A stretch of DNA of 64,000 nt from an uncultured Burkholderiales bacterium (GCA_903842945.1 CAIMNS010000136.1:1-64000), one strand, 5' to 3'; positions 41,569 to 53,149 are shown, counted from the stretch's first letter. Made by a program: numbers and translations. Notes: a model not told the origin generated them from the sequence alone.

Positions 41569-44397
41569 ATGCAAGAAGATCAACCCTTACTCCTGCTCGT
41601 TGACGGTTCGAGTTACCTTTACCGTGCATTTCACGCCATGCCCGATTTACGTGCCAGGCCATCAGACCCCAGCAGTGCTGCAACGGGGGCGATTCGGGGC
41701 ATGATCAACATGATGCAGAGTCTGAAAAAAGACTTCCCCACGCAATTCGCAGCCTGCGTGTTTGATGCCAAAGGCCCAACCTTTCGCGATGACTGGTACC
41801 CACAGTACAAAGCCCAACGGTCGGCCATGCCCGACGATTTGCGCAGTCAAATTGAGCCCATTCATGAGGTCGTTCAGTTGCTCGGTTGGCCTGTGTTGAC
41901 GGTGCCAGGCGTTGAGGCCGATGATGTGTTGGGCACCCTGTCGAAACTTGCAAGTGCACAAGGCTTTAGGGTCGTGATCTCCAGCGGCGATAAAGACATG
42001 AGTCAATTGGTGGACGAACGTGTCATGATCTTTGACACGATGAACCAAAAAAAACGCGACATAGAAGGTGTGCAAAAAGAATTTGGCGTACCCCCTCAAC
42101 TGATGATTGATTACCAAACCTTGGTGGGAGATTCGGTCGATAACGTGCCTGGCGTGCCCAAGGTGGGGCCTAAAACAGCGGTCAAATGGTTGACCCAGTA
42201 TGGCTCCTTGGATGCAGTGATCGCCAACGCAGCGGAGATCACGGGTGTGGTGGGCGAGAACTTGCGAAACAGCTTGGATTGGCTACCCATGGCCAAGAGG
42301 CTGGTCACCATCAAGACCGATTGTGATTTGAGTGCCTATTTGCCCCATCTGCCTGAGATGCAGGATTTGAAGTTCTCAGAAACACAGTCTGCGGCCATGG
42401 TGGAGTTCTGTGAAAGGTTTGGCTTCAAAGGCTTGGTCAAAACCTTTGGCGCGCCTCAAGGCTCTTCCCAGCAATCGACGCCCTCTTGGGACCCAAAGCA
42501 AGCAAGTGCTGGCCATGAGCGTCAAGACGCTCAAGAGGGGCAAGAGGGGCAAGACCTCTTTGGAGACCTAGCGCCCAAGCCGTCCTTGATCCAAGAACGT
42601 CACTATGAATGCATCACCACGTGGGAGCAGTTTGAACGCTCTTTTGAGTCGCTCAAGCGTGCGTCCTTGGTCAGTCTGGACACGGAGACAGACTCATTGG
42701 TCGCTTTGAAGGCCCAGCTGATTGGCTTGAGTTGGTCCACGACCCCGGGCACGGCGTCCTATGTTCCTCTGGGACACGATTTGGAAATTGGCCAAACGCA
42801 ATTGAACATTCAAGAGGTCTTGCAGCGACTCAAGCCTTGGCTAGAGGATCCTTCAGCGCATAAATTGGGGCAACACTTCAAGTACGATCGTCATGTTTTT
42901 GCAAATCACGGCATAGAGGTTCATGGCTATGTGCATGACACCATGCTGCAGAGTTATGTGCTTGAAGTCCATCGCCCGCATGGCTTGGAGAGTTTGGGGC
43001 AAAGGCACTTGGCTCGCTCGGGTTTGTCCTATGAGGACGTTTGCGGTAAGGGAGCTCATCAAATTCCATTTGCTCGAGTCGCCATCGATCGGGCGACGCA
43101 ATATGCCTGCGAAGATGCGGACATGACGCTTGAAGTGCATGAAGTCTTGTGGCCCAGAATTCAAGAGGATGAAAAGCTCTCCTTCATCTATCAGCTGGAG
43201 GTCAACAGCAGCGAGGCCTTGTACCGGGTCGAGCGCAATGGCGTGATGATTGACGCCAAAACACTTGAGCTGCAAAGTGCTCAATTGGGTGCTCGCATTG
43301 ATCAATTGGAGTTGGAGGCCCATGCGCTGGCTGGGGAGCCTTTTAATCTCAATTCTCCGAAACAAATTGGTGACATATTTTTTGAAAAACTTGGCCTGCC
43401 CATTGTTAAAAAAACGGCCAAAGGTGCGCCAAGCACGGATGAGGAGGTGCTGGAGAAGTTGGCCTTGGACTTTCCACTGCCCGCTAAAATTTTAGAGCAC
43501 CGTGGTTTAAGCAAACTCAAAAGCACCTACACCGACAAGCTGGCCACACTGATCAATCCGACCACACAGCGCGTTCACACCCATTACGCTCAGGCGGTGG
43601 CCGTCACGGGTCGTTTGTCCAGCAACGATCCTAATTTACAAAACATTCCAGTTCGAACGCCTGAGGGGCGTCGAGTCAGAGAGGCCTTCGTGGCGCCGCC
43701 TGAATGCGTGATTGCCAGTGCCGATTACAGTCAGATTGAATTGCGCATCATGGCGCACATCAGTGAAGATGAGGCGCTTTTAAAAGCCTTTCACGAAGGG
43801 GTGGATGTTCATCGCGCAACAGCTGCAGAAATATTTGGTCTCTTACAACAAGAGGTCAGTGCCGAGCAGCGTCGATATGCCAAGGTGATCAACTTTGGCT
43901 TGATCTATGGCATGAGTGCCTTTGGCTTGGCCAAGGCCTTGGGGATCGATAACGTTGCTGCCAAGCTCTACATTGAACGCTACTTTGACCGCTTCTCTGG
44001 GGTGAAACGCTACATGGAGTCGACCCGAATCAGTGCCAAAGCCAAGGGCTATGTGCAAACTGTCTTTGGTCGGCGCTTGTACTTGCCTGAAATCAATTCG
44101 CCCAACGGTCCACGTCGCTCAGGCTCTGAGCGCGCCGCGATCAATGCACCCATGCAAGGCACGGCAGCTGACTTGATCAAGATGAGCATGATCAAAATTC
44201 AAAACGAACTTGATGCAAAAGGTCTGAGGACCAAAATCATCATGCAAGTCCATGATGAATTGGTCTTTGAGGTGCCCTTGGTGGAGTTGGATTGGGTGAA
44301 AGAACAGGTGCCACAGTTGATGGCTCAAGTCGCCACACTGAAGGTGCCTTTGCTTGCAGAATTGGGGTTTGGTTTGAATTGGGATCAGGCGCATTGA
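41569..44397 (+). CDS. polA: DNA polymerase I
   Basis: 5'-3' exonuclease (LLLVDGSSYLYRAFHA), 3'-5' exonuclease (SLDTETDSL) and polymerase motifs (ADYSQIELRIMAHIS, VHDELVFEV). Confidence 0.97.
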   Translation: MQEDQPLLLLVDGSSYLYRAFHAMPDLRARPSDPSSAATGAIRGMINMMQSLKKDFPTQFAACVFDAKGPTFRDDWYPQYKAQRSAMPDDLRSQIEPIHEVVQLLGWPVLTVPGVEADDVLGTLSKLASAQGFRVVISSGDKDMSQLVDERVMIFDTMNQKKRDIEGVQKEFGVPPQLMIDYQTLVGDSVDNVPGVPKVGPKTAVKWLTQYGSLDAVIANAAEITGVVGENLRNSLDWLPMAKRLVTIKTDCDLSAYLPHLPEMQDLKFSETQSAAMVEFCERFGFKGLVKTFGAPQGSSQQSTPSWDPKQASAGHERQDAQEGQEGQDLFGDLAPKPSLIQERHYECITTWEQFERSFESLKRASLVSLDTETDSLVALKAQLIGLSWSTTPGTASYVPLGHDLEIGQTQLNIQEVLQRLKPWLEDPSAHKLGQHFKYDRHVFANHGIEVHGYVHDTMLQSYVLEVHRPHGLESLGQRHLARSGLSYEDVCGKGAHQIPFARVAIDRATQYACEDADMTLEVHEVLWPRIQEDEKLSFIYQLEVNSSEALYRVERNGVMIDAKTLELQSAQLGARIDQLELEAHALAGEPFNLNSPKQIGDIFFEKLGLPIVKKTAKGAPSTDEEVLEKLALDFPLPAKILEHRGLSKLKSTYTDKLATLINPTTQRVHTHYAQAVAVTGRLSSNDPNLQNIPVRTPEGRRVREAFVAPPECVIASADYSQIELRIMAHISEDEALLKAFHEGVDVHRATAAEIFGLLQQEVSAEQRRYAKVINFGLIYGMSAFGLAKALGIDNVAAKLYIERYFDRFSGVKRYMESTRISAKAKGYVQTVFGRRLYLPEINSPNGPRRSGSERAAINAPMQGTAADLIKMSMIKIQNELDAKGLRTKIIMQVHDELVFEVPLVELDWVKEQVPQLMAQVATLKVPLLAELGFGLNWDQAH

Positions 44398-45336
44398 GTG
44401 TCGAACAGCTTGTATCAAGGGGTGTCTTGTATGGATGAAAAACTCAATTCAAACCACGATGATGGGCGTGCGGGCCTGAGCTTGGGCGAAGGCTTGAGCA
44501 CGCGTCGGCGTGCCATTCAGACGGCATTGGGTGTCGGGTACGCCTTGGCCGCATCCCCCTTGATGGCGCAAACAGCGATCCACACCTCTTTTGCGGGTTT
44601 GGACACCGCCGAGGTGATGGTGGAGTGTGATGGGTTCAAGTTTCCGGTTTACATGGCCAAACCGAGCAACACCTTGAATTTGCCCGTTGTGCTGGTGGTC
44701 TCAGAGATTTTTGGTGTGCACGAGTACATTGCCGATGTGGCGCGTCGATTTGCACAAGCGGGCTATTGCGCCCTTGCGCCAGAGTTGTTTGCGCGCCAAG
44801 GAGATCCCAGCGAGTATGCGCAAATGTCAAAATTGCTTTCTGAGATCATTGAAAAAGTGCCAGACCAGCAGGTCATGGCCGATTTGGACGCTTGTGTGCG
44901 GTGGGCGCAACAGCAAGGCTTTGACGTGGATCGTTTGGCCATCAATGGGTTTTGTTGGGGCGGGCGCATGGCGTGGCTTTATGCGGCACATCAAAGCAAG
45001 TGTCGAGCAGCGGTGGCATGGTACGGTCGTTTGACGGGAGAGCAGACGCTCAACTCGCCCAAGCACCCTATGGATGTCATGGGTGCTTTGAGCGCGCCTG
45101 TTTTGGGTTTGTATGGAGACCAAGACGCCTCCATCCCTTTGGGGTCGATTCAAAAGATGCAAGAAAAATTGCAGTCCTTGGGTCGCTCGGGTGTCCATGC
45201 AGCGCAGCGCAGTCGTTTTGTGATATACCCAGGTGTGGGGCATGCGTTTCACGCCGACTATCGGAGTTCCTACGTTCAAGGGGCTGCCGTGGACGGTTGG
45301 CGACAGACCTTGGACTGGTTCAAAGCGTGGCTTTGA
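44398..45336 (+). CDS. Dienelactone hydrolase family protein, twin-arginine-type leader
   Basis: N-terminal STRRRAIQTALGVGYALAASPLMAQ; INGFCWGGRMAWLYAA nucleophile elbow; GTG start. Confidence 0.88.
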   Translation: MSNSLYQGVSCMDEKLNSNHDDGRAGLSLGEGLSTRRRAIQTALGVGYALAASPLMAQTAIHTSFAGLDTAEVMVECDGFKFPVYMAKPSNTLNLPVVLVVSEIFGVHEYIADVARRFAQAGYCALAPELFARQGDPSEYAQMSKLLSEIIEKVPDQQVMADLDACVRWAQQQGFDVDRLAINGFCWGGRMAWLYAAHQSKCRAAVAWYGRLTGEQTLNSPKHPMDVMGALSAPVLGLYGDQDASIPLGSIQKMQEKLQSLGRSGVHAAQRSRFVIYPGVGHAFHADYRSSYVQGAAVDGWRQTLDWFKAWL

Positions 45337-45388
45337 GCGCAAAGGTGTTGGCTTGGATGTGTTTGGATACTGAGGCTTTGAGGTGACA

Positions 45389-46189
45389 ATGGACTTGACG
45401 TTGGTGGCTATTATTTTCGGCACCCTCATCTGTGGTGTGGGCAGTGTTTTTGTCGCCTATGTGTTGGCCAAAGCTTTGCTGAGCCGATTTCAGCAGCACA
45501 TGCTCAGCTTGGCCGCTGGCGCGCTCTTGGCGACGGCTTTTTTGCATCTGTTGCCCGAGGCCTTTGGGTCTGGCGCGTCGCCAAGTCATTTGTTCATGAC
45601 CTTGTTGGTGGGTCTGATCTTTTTCTTTTTGTTGGACAAGGCGGAACTTTGGCACCACGGTCATGAGCATGCGCATGCGCATGCTCATGTGCCTGAGGAG
45701 CATGCTCACCATGTGCACTCAAAGGCCGATGACGCCCATGTGCAAGTGGGGGGCTGGTCGGTCTTGCTCGGCGACAGTGTGCATGCGTTTGGGGACGGGA
45801 TCATGGTGGCCGGCGCATTCATGGCCGATTTGAACTTGGGGTATGCTGCAAGCGTGGCCGTGTTGGCCCATGAAATTCCTCATCACATGGGGGACTTGAC
45901 GGTGTTGGCCAATTCGGGGAGTGTTAAAAACCAAGCCTTGCTGAAACTGTCGCTCTCGGGGCTGGTGAGCACCGTTGGAGGCGTCATGGCCTACGCATTG
46001 CTGGAGGGGCGCGAATCTTGGGTGCCCTTCATGCTCAGCATCGCCAGCAGCAGTTATTTGTATGTGGCCTTGGCCGACCTCATCCCTCAATTGCAAAAAC
46101 GCTTGAGCGCCCAAGCCACGGTGCACCAGATTTTATGGTTGTTTTCAGGCATGGCTTTGGTGAATTTGACGCAAATATTTTTTCATTGA
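45389..46189 (+). CDS. ZIP-family metal transporter with a His-rich loop
   Basis: HGHEHAHAHAHVPEEHAHHVH loop; HAFGDGIMVAGAF and HEIPHHMGDL metal-site motifs. Confidence 0.92.
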   Translation: MDLTLVAIIFGTLICGVGSVFVAYVLAKALLSRFQQHMLSLAAGALLATAFLHLLPEAFGSGASPSHLFMTLLVGLIFFFLLDKAELWHHGHEHAHAHAHVPEEHAHHVHSKADDAHVQVGGWSVLLGDSVHAFGDGIMVAGAFMADLNLGYAASVAVLAHEIPHHMGDLTVLANSGSVKNQALLKLSLSGLVSTVGGVMAYALLEGRESWVPFMLSIASSSYLYVALADLIPQLQKRLSAQATVHQILWLFSGMALVNLTQIFFH

Positions 46190-46238
46190 AGGGCTCATGC
46201 TTGAGCCATCAAGCGCTTGACATGAACCGTCCTGAGCT

Positions 46239-47141
46239 TCATTTTGAGACCGGCATGCCAGGGGTTCGAGACCATTCGCTCCAACTGCCTGCATACAACA
46301 CGCTGTCTCCCAGTCCAGCCAAGTGCATGGCCAAGAGGTTGGGCACTGCGCTCACACCACTGCCACATTGATGAACAACACTGGAGGGCTCATGGCCACT
46401 CAGCAGGCGCAAGAATTCTTCACGCAATTGCGATTTGCTTTTGAACAGTCCTTGCTCATTGAAGTTCTCCATGAACGGCCTGTTGAGCGCATCAGGGATG
46501 TGACCCGCAACAGGGTCCAAGGGCTCTTGTAGCCCTAGGAAACGAGGTGCACCTCTTGCGTCGATGAGTGTTTGATGAGGGCCGCCAAGGTCTTTGAACA
46601 CTTCATCGATGGTTTTGAGTTGTAGCAAAGGAGGCGACAATTGAAAAGCCAAGGGCTCCCTGTTTGGCTGAGCCGAGACTTTTTGGGGGATGAAGCAGTC
46701 GGTTGGACCTTGTCGCTCCAGCCATGACTTCAAAGCGCCATCCAAAACAGCCACATGCGCATGGCCACACCATTTGAGCATCCACCAAAGACGGCCGCAG
46801 AAGTTGTTTTGGTTTCGGTCGTAGACCACCACTTGCGTCGTGCTGTGGATGTGAAAACGTCCAAGCCATTGAGCAAAATTCTCTCGACTGGGAAGGGGGT
46901 GCCTACCGCCATTGATGGCCATTTGGGGATTTGATTCGCTCAAATCCAAACCCAAATCGGCAAAATGTGCGTGTGCCATGTGCAACTGCTCGTAGGCGGT
47001 GCGACCCCAGTTGGCGTCGTTCAAGTCGTAACTGACGTCAAAGATGACCACCGAGGGCGGTTTCCCTTTTGACGTTTCACCCGCCGAAGGCATCAGGGTC
47101 AGCAACTCTTCTGCGCTGATCAGGTCATCAAAATAAGTCAT
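46239..47141 (-). CDS. Rhodanese-type sulfurtransferase (SseA-like)
   Basis: Two rhodanese domains; active-site loop VVHQCGSGVSAVPN. Confidence 0.88.
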   Translation of the reverse strand: MTYFDDLISAEELLTLMPSAGETSKGKPPSVVIFDVSYDLNDANWGRTAYEQLHMAHAHFADLGLDLSESNPQMAINGGRHPLPSRENFAQWLGRFHIHSTTQVVVYDRNQNNFCGRLWWMLKWCGHAHVAVLDGALKSWLERQGPTDCFIPQKVSAQPNREPLAFQLSPPLLQLKTIDEVFKDLGGPHQTLIDARGAPRFLGLQEPLDPVAGHIPDALNRPFMENFNEQGLFKSKSQLREEFLRLLSGHEPSSVVHQCGSGVSAVPNLLAMHLAGLGDSVLYAGSWSEWSRTPGMPVSK

Positions 47142-47220
47142 TGTTTTGGGATTGTTTTGGGATCTTTTGGGGGCTGAAAAAATCAAAACTGAGCCATGGC
47201 TGGACCGCCACCCACGCGAG

Positions 47221-48348
47221 TCACCGATCGGTGAACTTCAGCTTTTGGCGGTACCACTCATGAAAATGCTGCATGCCATCTTCCATGGGGCTTTGATAAG
47301 GGCCTACTTCATTTTGTCCTCTTTGAAAAAGAGCCCAACGACCCGCATCCATGCGTTCGGCGATTTCATCGTCTTCAGCGCAGGTTTCCATATAAGCGCT
47401 TTGTTGAGCTTGAACAAATTCGGGCTCAAAATCGACGATGTCTTCTGGGTAGAAAAACTCAATTTTGTTGAGTGTTTTTCGAGGACCCATGGGCCACAAC
47501 GTTGACACGGTCAGCACATGGGGGTACCACTCCACCATGATGTGAGGGTAGTAGGTGAGCCAAATGGCTCCCTGTGTGGGAACTTTTCCGCCGCGATAGT
47601 TGAGCAACGCCTTTTGCCATTTTTCATAAATGGCACTTCCGGACTGTCGAAGTTGGTTGGCAACGCCCACCGTTTGAACCGAATACTCTGGCTTGAACTC
47701 CCATCGCAAGTCCTCGCATTCCACAAATTGTCCAAGACCGGGATGGAAAGGGCCAACATGATAGTCCTCGAGATAGACCTCCACAAAGGTTTTCCAGTTG
47801 TAGTTGCACTCATGCAGTTCAACTTTGGCCAATTTATAGCCCTCAAAGCCCAGCGCCTCCTTGGGACCCATGTTGGCCAAATCTTGATGGATGTCTTTTG
47901 CGTTGCGCTCAAACAGCAGGCCATTCCAACTTTGTAGCGGGTAGTTCGTGAGATTCAGGCAAGGATCTTGCGAAAAATGAGGTGCACCGAGCAATTGCCC
48001 CGATTGTGAATAAGTCCAGCGGTGCAAGGGACACACAATGTTGCCGCCTGAGGCTTGTTGGTTGTCATGCAAATTGCCTTGACCTTTCAAGATCAGGGCT
48101 TGACGGTGGCGACAGACGTTGGAGATCAACTCAATGCCTTGAGGGGTTCTGACCAATGCGCGACCCTGCCCCTCATGTTCAAGGGCGTAGTAATCGCCTA
48201 CATGGGGCACACACAGTTCGTGACCAACGTATTTGGGTCCATTGGCAAAGAGTACATCCATCTCGCGCTGGTAAAGCGCTAGATCAAAATAGCTATCGAC
48301 TGGAAGTTGGCTTGATGCCTGCTGCAGTTGAAGACTTAAATCAGACAT
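47221..48348 (-). CDS. Aromatic ring-hydroxylating dioxygenase alpha-subunit-like Rieske protein
   Basis: CRHRQALIL...CPLHRWTYSQSGQL Rieske motif; EDYHVGPFHPGL iron site. Confidence 0.9.
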   Translation of the reverse strand: MSDLSLQLQQASSQLPVDSYFDLALYQREMDVLFANGPKYVGHELCVPHVGDYYALEHEGQGRALVRTPQGIELISNVCRHRQALILKGQGNLHDNQQASGGNIVCPLHRWTYSQSGQLLGAPHFSQDPCLNLTNYPLQSWNGLLFERNAKDIHQDLANMGPKEALGFEGYKLAKVELHECNYNWKTFVEVYLEDYHVGPFHPGLGQFVECEDLRWEFKPEYSVQTVGVANQLRQSGSAIYEKWQKALLNYRGGKVPTQGAIWLTYYPHIMVEWYPHVLTVSTLWPMGPRKTLNKIEFFYPEDIVDFEPEFVQAQQSAYMETCAEDDEIAERMDAGRWALFQRGQNEVGPYQSPMEDGMQHFHEWYRQKLKFTDR

Positions 48349-48769
48349 AGGGACCTGACCTAAAGACTCCCCACAGGGAGAATAGAAAAACCGGGAATTC
48401 CGGAGGGAACTGACAATTATATATTTTTAAAGCATCTTTGGGGTCGAAAGTGTTCAATCCGTTTTGGAAAGTCATTTTTTTCCCAAGAAAGCTAGAGAAG
48501 TTGCAAGTCGACTTCTTTTTTTGAGCAAGATCAATTGTGGTTTTTTTGCACGCATGGGCGCCATGGCGCTGAGGTCGCTGATTTAAGATAGAAATAAACT
48601 TTGAAATTCAAGGCTCAAATTCAATATCCGGTCGAAGCGACGAGCGGATGCTTTAACATGTGTTTTTCATAGACGGTTCTGTGTAAACTTTTTAATTAAT
48701 TACCTATGCCTGCTCAATTTTTAATGCAAACACGTGGCGTGGCGGATGGCCCGCTTCAAGGGGATTCAC

Positions 48770-49015
48770 ATGGCCAAAAGTAATGCCAGCCCCAAGATGG
48801 ATGATTTGCCTGTGACCTACGAACTGGCTGTGCAGGAATTGGAAGAGTTGGTGCAACAAATGGAGTCCTCCCAGCTGCCTTTGGATCAGTTGTTGCAAGC
48901 GTATCAACGCGGCGCGATTGTTTTGAAGTTTTGTCGTGAAAAGTTAACTTCAATTGAAGACCAGATTAAAGTTTTGGATGAAGGGCATTTGAAAACTTGG
49001 ACGGAAAACAATTGA
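48770..49015 (+). CDS. xseB: Exodeoxyribonuclease VII small subunit
   Basis: [33 protein letters not shown]. Confidence 0.95.
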   Translation: MAKSNASPKMDDLPVTYELAVQELEELVQQMESSQLPLDQLLQAYQRGAIVLKFCREKLTSIEDQIKVLDEGHLKTWTENN

Positions 49016-49016
49016 C

Positions 49017-49955
49017 ATGAGCGAGATGAAGGCGTTTGATTTCCAAGCATGGTCTCATCAGCAATTGGCTTTGATTGAGCAGTCTTTGGATCTGTGGGTG
49101 CCCCATGAAATCGGGGGCAGTCTTGGTTCGAGCATGCGTTATGCGGCACTCGGCGGGGGTAAACGTTTGCGTCCACTTTTGTGTTTGGCCGCGAGACACA
49201 GCATGCGATTGCTTGGTGAGGTCGGCCATGAAAGTCCTTGTCTGGATCAGGCCGCTTTGAGAGCCGCTTGTGCCTGCGAGCTCATTCATTCTTACTCTTT
49301 GGTTCACGATGACATGCCCTGCATGGACGATGATGTGCTCAGGCGAGGACAACCGACGGTTCATGTGAAGTTTGGCCAAGCCATGGCTTTGCTATGTGGG
49401 GACTCGTTACAGGCTCTGGCCTTTGAGATCTTGACGCCAAGCGAAAGCTTGGTCCCATCTCGAGTGCAAGCCCTTCTTTGCAAGCTTTTGAGCCAAGCTG
49501 CAGGCCATGCGGGCATGGCGGGTGGTCAGGCCGTTGATTTGCAAAGTGTCGGTGTCGTCTTGACACAAGCGCAGTTGCAGGCCATGCACGCCATGAAAAC
49601 GGGTGCGTTGCTACAAGCCTCGGTGATGATGGGGGCATCGTGCTCACATGAAGGGGCGTTGAGCGAGTCTTTGCAGACCTCGCTCTTGACCTATGCCAAC
49701 GCCCTTGGCCTGGCATTTCAAGTCGTGGACGATATTTTGGACGTGGTATCGGACACGCAAACTTTGGGTAAAACAGTGGGCAAAGATGCTGCCCATGACA
49801 AGCCCACCTTTGTGTCTTTGTTGGGTTTGGATGGGGCACAAGCTCATGCGCAAACCTTGCATCAACAGGCCCATGAGGCTTTGTTGGCGACGGGTTTGAA
49901 AGACGTGCGTGCCTTGGGTGCCTTGGCCGATTTGGTGATAAAGAGAAAGAGTTGA
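49017..49955 (+). CDS. ispA: Farnesyl diphosphate synthase (polyprenyl synthetase)
   Basis: [41 protein letters not shown]. Confidence 0.95.
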   Translation: MSEMKAFDFQAWSHQQLALIEQSLDLWVPHEIGGSLGSSMRYAALGGGKRLRPLLCLAARHSMRLLGEVGHESPCLDQAALRAACACELIHSYSLVHDDMPCMDDDVLRRGQPTVHVKFGQAMALLCGDSLQALAFEILTPSESLVPSRVQALLCKLLSQAAGHAGMAGGQAVDLQSVGVVLTQAQLQAMHAMKTGALLQASVMMGASCSHEGALSESLQTSLLTYANALGLAFQVVDDILDVVSDTQTLGKTVGKDAAHDKPTFVSLLGLDGAQAHAQTLHQQAHEALLATGLKDVRALGALADLVIKRKS

Positions 49956-49956
49956 T

Positions 49957-51870
49957 ATGACCGATCTATTGAGTACCATTGATGGCCCGGCCGATGTGAG
50001 GCGATTGTCTCGCGTTCAACTCAAAAGCTTGGCGCATGAGCTCAGAGCATTTCTCTTGGACAGTGTTTCCAAGACGGGCGGACACTTGAGTTCCAATTTG
50101 GGAACGGTTGAGCTCACCCTTGCTCTGCATCACGTGTTCAATACGCCTTATGACCGCTTGGTTTGGGACGTGGGTCATCAAACCTATCCGCACAAGATTT
50201 TGACGGGTCGGCGCGAGCGCATGTCCACGCTCAGGCAGTTGGGAGGCTTGAGTGGTTTTCCTAGGCGAGAGGAAAGCGAGTTCGATGCGTTTGGCACGGC
50301 GCACTCGTCGACCAGTATCTCTGCTGCATTGGGCATGTCAAGTGCTGCCTATTTGAGAGGTGAGGATCGCCGCTGCGTGGCCATCATTGGAGACGGTGCC
50401 ATGACCGCAGGCATGGCGTTTGAGGCGATGAACAACGCGGGTGTCGCCAAGGGTAATTTATTGGTCATCTTGAACGACAACGACATGTCGATCAGTCCGC
50501 CCGTTGGTGCGTTGAATCGGTACTTGGCCCAACTCATGAGTGGGCGGTTTTATGCTGCTGCCAAAGAAGTGGGCAAGCAAGTGCTCAAAAGTGCTCCACC
50601 CTTGTTTGAGTTGGCCCGTCGGTTTGAAGAGCACGCCAAAGGCATGGTCGTGCCTGCGACTCTTTTTGAAGAATTTGGGTTCAATTACATTGGACCCATC
50701 GATGGGCACGATTTGGACTCTTTGGTGCCCACACTGGAGAACATTCGGCAACTCAGTGGACCTCAATTCTTGCACGTGGTGACCAAAAAAGGACAGGGCT
50801 ACGGCTTGGCAGAAAAGGATCCCGTGACTTACCATGGCCCTGGTAAATTCGACCCCGCTGTGGGTATCGTGCCGCCAAGCACACCCTCGCAAAAGACGTT
50901 CACGCAGGTCTTTGGGGACTGGGTTTGTGACATGGCACAGCAAGACTCAAGACTCATTGCCATCACGCCTGCCATGCGCGAAGGTTCTGGTTTGGTGGAG
51001 TTTGAGCGCCGCTTTCCGAGCAGGTACTTTGATGTGGGCATCGCTGAGCAACACGCCTTGACGTTTGCGGCAGGTTTGGCCTGCGAAGGTTTCAAGCCCG
51101 TGGTGGCCATTTATTCGACTTTTTTGCAGCGTGCCTACGATCAACTCATTCACGACGTGGCCTTGCAAAAACTACCCATGGTGTTGGCCTTGGACAGAGC
51201 AGGCATTGTGGGCGCCGATGGTGCGACCCATGCGGGCATCTTTGACATTCCTTTCTTGAGATGTGTGCCCAATGTGAGCATCGCAACACCGGCCGATGAG
51301 GCCGAGACGCGAGCACTTTTGACCTCCGCGTTTGAACAAGATCACTGTGTGGCTGTGAGGTATCCCAGGGGCTCAGGCGTTGGAAAAGCGCCCGAGCGTG
51401 AGTTGACCGCTTTGCCTTTTGGCAAAGGCGAGCTCAAGAGAGCGGGTCAAAAAATTGCCATCGTCGCTTTTGGACCCTTGCTGTACCCTGCATTGAAAGT
51501 TGCTGAACAACTCGACCTCACGGTGCTCAACATGCGTTGGGCCAAACCATTGGACTTGGACTTGTTGTTGTCAGCTGCAAAAGAGCATGAGGCCTTGGTG
51601 ACCTTGGAAGACAGTGCATTGATGGGGGGGTGCGGTAGTGCGGTCCTTGAAGCTTTGCAAACGGCTGGCCTGCTCAAGCCTGTGTTGATGCTTGGCTTGA
51701 AGGACCAATTCACCGAGCATGGGGACCCTGCCAAATTGATGGCCCTGGAGGGCTTGGATGCAGTGGGTATTGAAGCCAGCATTTTGGCCAGATTCAACGC
51801 CTTGCTCTCCAAGCCCATCAGCGCATCCAAGCCTGCAGACGCTCCCAATGGTCTCAAGTTGGTGAGTTGA
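49957..51870 (+). CDS. dxs: 1-deoxy-D-xylulose-5-phosphate synthase
   Basis: [51 protein letters not shown]. Confidence 0.97.
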   Translation: MTDLLSTIDGPADVRRLSRVQLKSLAHELRAFLLDSVSKTGGHLSSNLGTVELTLALHHVFNTPYDRLVWDVGHQTYPHKILTGRRERMSTLRQLGGLSGFPRREESEFDAFGTAHSSTSISAALGMSSAAYLRGEDRRCVAIIGDGAMTAGMAFEAMNNAGVAKGNLLVILNDNDMSISPPVGALNRYLAQLMSGRFYAAAKEVGKQVLKSAPPLFELARRFEEHAKGMVVPATLFEEFGFNYIGPIDGHDLDSLVPTLENIRQLSGPQFLHVVTKKGQGYGLAEKDPVTYHGPGKFDPAVGIVPPSTPSQKTFTQVFGDWVCDMAQQDSRLIAITPAMREGSGLVEFERRFPSRYFDVGIAEQHALTFAAGLACEGFKPVVAIYSTFLQRAYDQLIHDVALQKLPMVLALDRAGIVGADGATHAGIFDIPFLRCVPNVSIATPADEAETRALLTSAFEQDHCVAVRYPRGSGVGKAPERELTALPFGKGELKRAGQKIAIVAFGPLLYPALKVAEQLDLTVLNMRWAKPLDLDLLLSAAKEHEALVTLEDSALMGGCGSAVLEALQTAGLLKPVLMLGLKDQFTEHGDPAKLMALEGLDAVGIEASILARFNALLSKPISASKPADAPNGLKLVS

Positions 51871-52001
51871 AGCTTGGGATGCTTTCCAGATCGGACGCAT
51901 CTTGACGGGTAAACCCGTGCTTGGAGCTGGTGCTGCTGGCATAAAATTTCTAATCTGAGTGTTGTTCAAAGAACTTTTTATTTTTTCATATGAGGTGAAA
52001 C

Positions 52002-53084
52002 ATGGACCGTCGTGCAATTATTAAACATGCTGGTGTTGCTGGAATTTTGGCCGCAGGTGCAGCGCCTGCTGTACACGCCCAAGCCACGGTTCGTTGGCGT
52101 CTGGCTTCAAGTTTCCCTAAGTCCTTGGACACTTTGTACGGAGGCTCAGAGGTCTTTGCCCGAGAGGTCAAAAACATGTCGGGTGGCAAGTTTGAAATCT
52201 CCCTTCATGGCCCAGGCGAGTTGATGCCGGCCTTTGGCGTCGTGGACGGTGTTCAGCAAGGCTCTGTTGAGTGTTGCCATACTGCTGCGTACTACTTCAC
52301 CGGAAAAGACGAGACCTTTGCTCTGGGATGCGGCATTCCTTTTGGTTTGAACTCCAGGCAGCAAACGGCTTGGATGTTTGATGGAGCTGGTGGCAAGCTC
52401 ATGCGGGAGTTCTATGCCAAGTACAACATGGTCAATTTCACCATGGGCAACACGGGAGCCCAAATGGCAGGGTGGTTCAGAAAAGAGGTCAAAGGGCTTG
52501 CTGACTTGAAAGGCTTGAAGATGCGCATGGGGGGTGGACTCGGTGGAAAAGTGATGGAGAAAATTGGCGTCGTTCCCCAAAGTCTTCCTGCAGGAGACAT
52601 TTACCCCTCGTTGGAAAAAGGCACCATTGACGCGGCCGAGTGGATAGGACCCTACGACGATTTGAAGCTGGGCTTTAACAAAGTGGCGCCTTTCTATTAC
52701 TATCCTGGCTGGTGGGAGGGTGGCCCACAGTTGGATTTGTTTGTCAACAACAAAGCCTACGATGCATTGAGTTCAGAAAACAAGGCCATTTTGGAGGCGG
52801 CAACCACGGTTGCTCACGTGAACATTCAGGCCAAATACGACTCGCACAATCCGGCGGCTTTGAAGCAACTCGTGGGTTCAGGCACCAAGTTAAAAGCGTT
52901 TCCCAAAGATGTCATGAACTTCGCTTACAAGGAGGCGATGGGTTTGTATGAAGAGATTGCTTCCAAAAATGAAAATTGGAAGAAAGTCTACACGGAGTGG
53001 TTGAAGTTCAGATCCGAGCAAAATTTATGGTTCCGCTTCACCGAGGCAGAATTTGATCGCTTCATGCAGGCACAAAAACTGTAA
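52002..53084 (+). CDS. dctP: TRAP transporter substrate-binding protein (DctP family, TakP-like)
   Basis: Signal peptide with RR; VRWRLASSFPKSLDTLYGGSEVFAREVKNMSGGKFEI; GTIDAAEWIGPYDDLKLGF. Confidence 0.92.
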   Translation: MDRRAIIKHAGVAGILAAGAAPAVHAQATVRWRLASSFPKSLDTLYGGSEVFAREVKNMSGGKFEISLHGPGELMPAFGVVDGVQQGSVECCHTAAYYFTGKDETFALGCGIPFGLNSRQQTAWMFDGAGGKLMREFYAKYNMVNFTMGNTGAQMAGWFRKEVKGLADLKGLKMRMGGGLGGKVMEKIGVVPQSLPAGDIYPSLEKGTIDAAEWIGPYDDLKLGFNKVAPFYYYPGWWEGGPQLDLFVNNKAYDALSSENKAILEAATTVAHVNIQAKYDSHNPAALKQLVGSGTKLKAFPKDVMNFAYKEAMGLYEEIASKNENWKKVYTEWLKFRSEQNLWFRFTEAEFDRFMQAQKL

Positions 53085-53149
53085 AGCGCCCAAGGCGTCT
53101 TTTGGCAAGCACCCAAGCTAGGTGTCCTTGCGCTAAAAGACCCTCCAAG

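Noticed and set aside
42530-42560. Tandem CAAGAGGGG repeats inside polA
   Set aside because: Short duplicated linker codons (EGQEGQ) between the nuclease domains; no sign of function.
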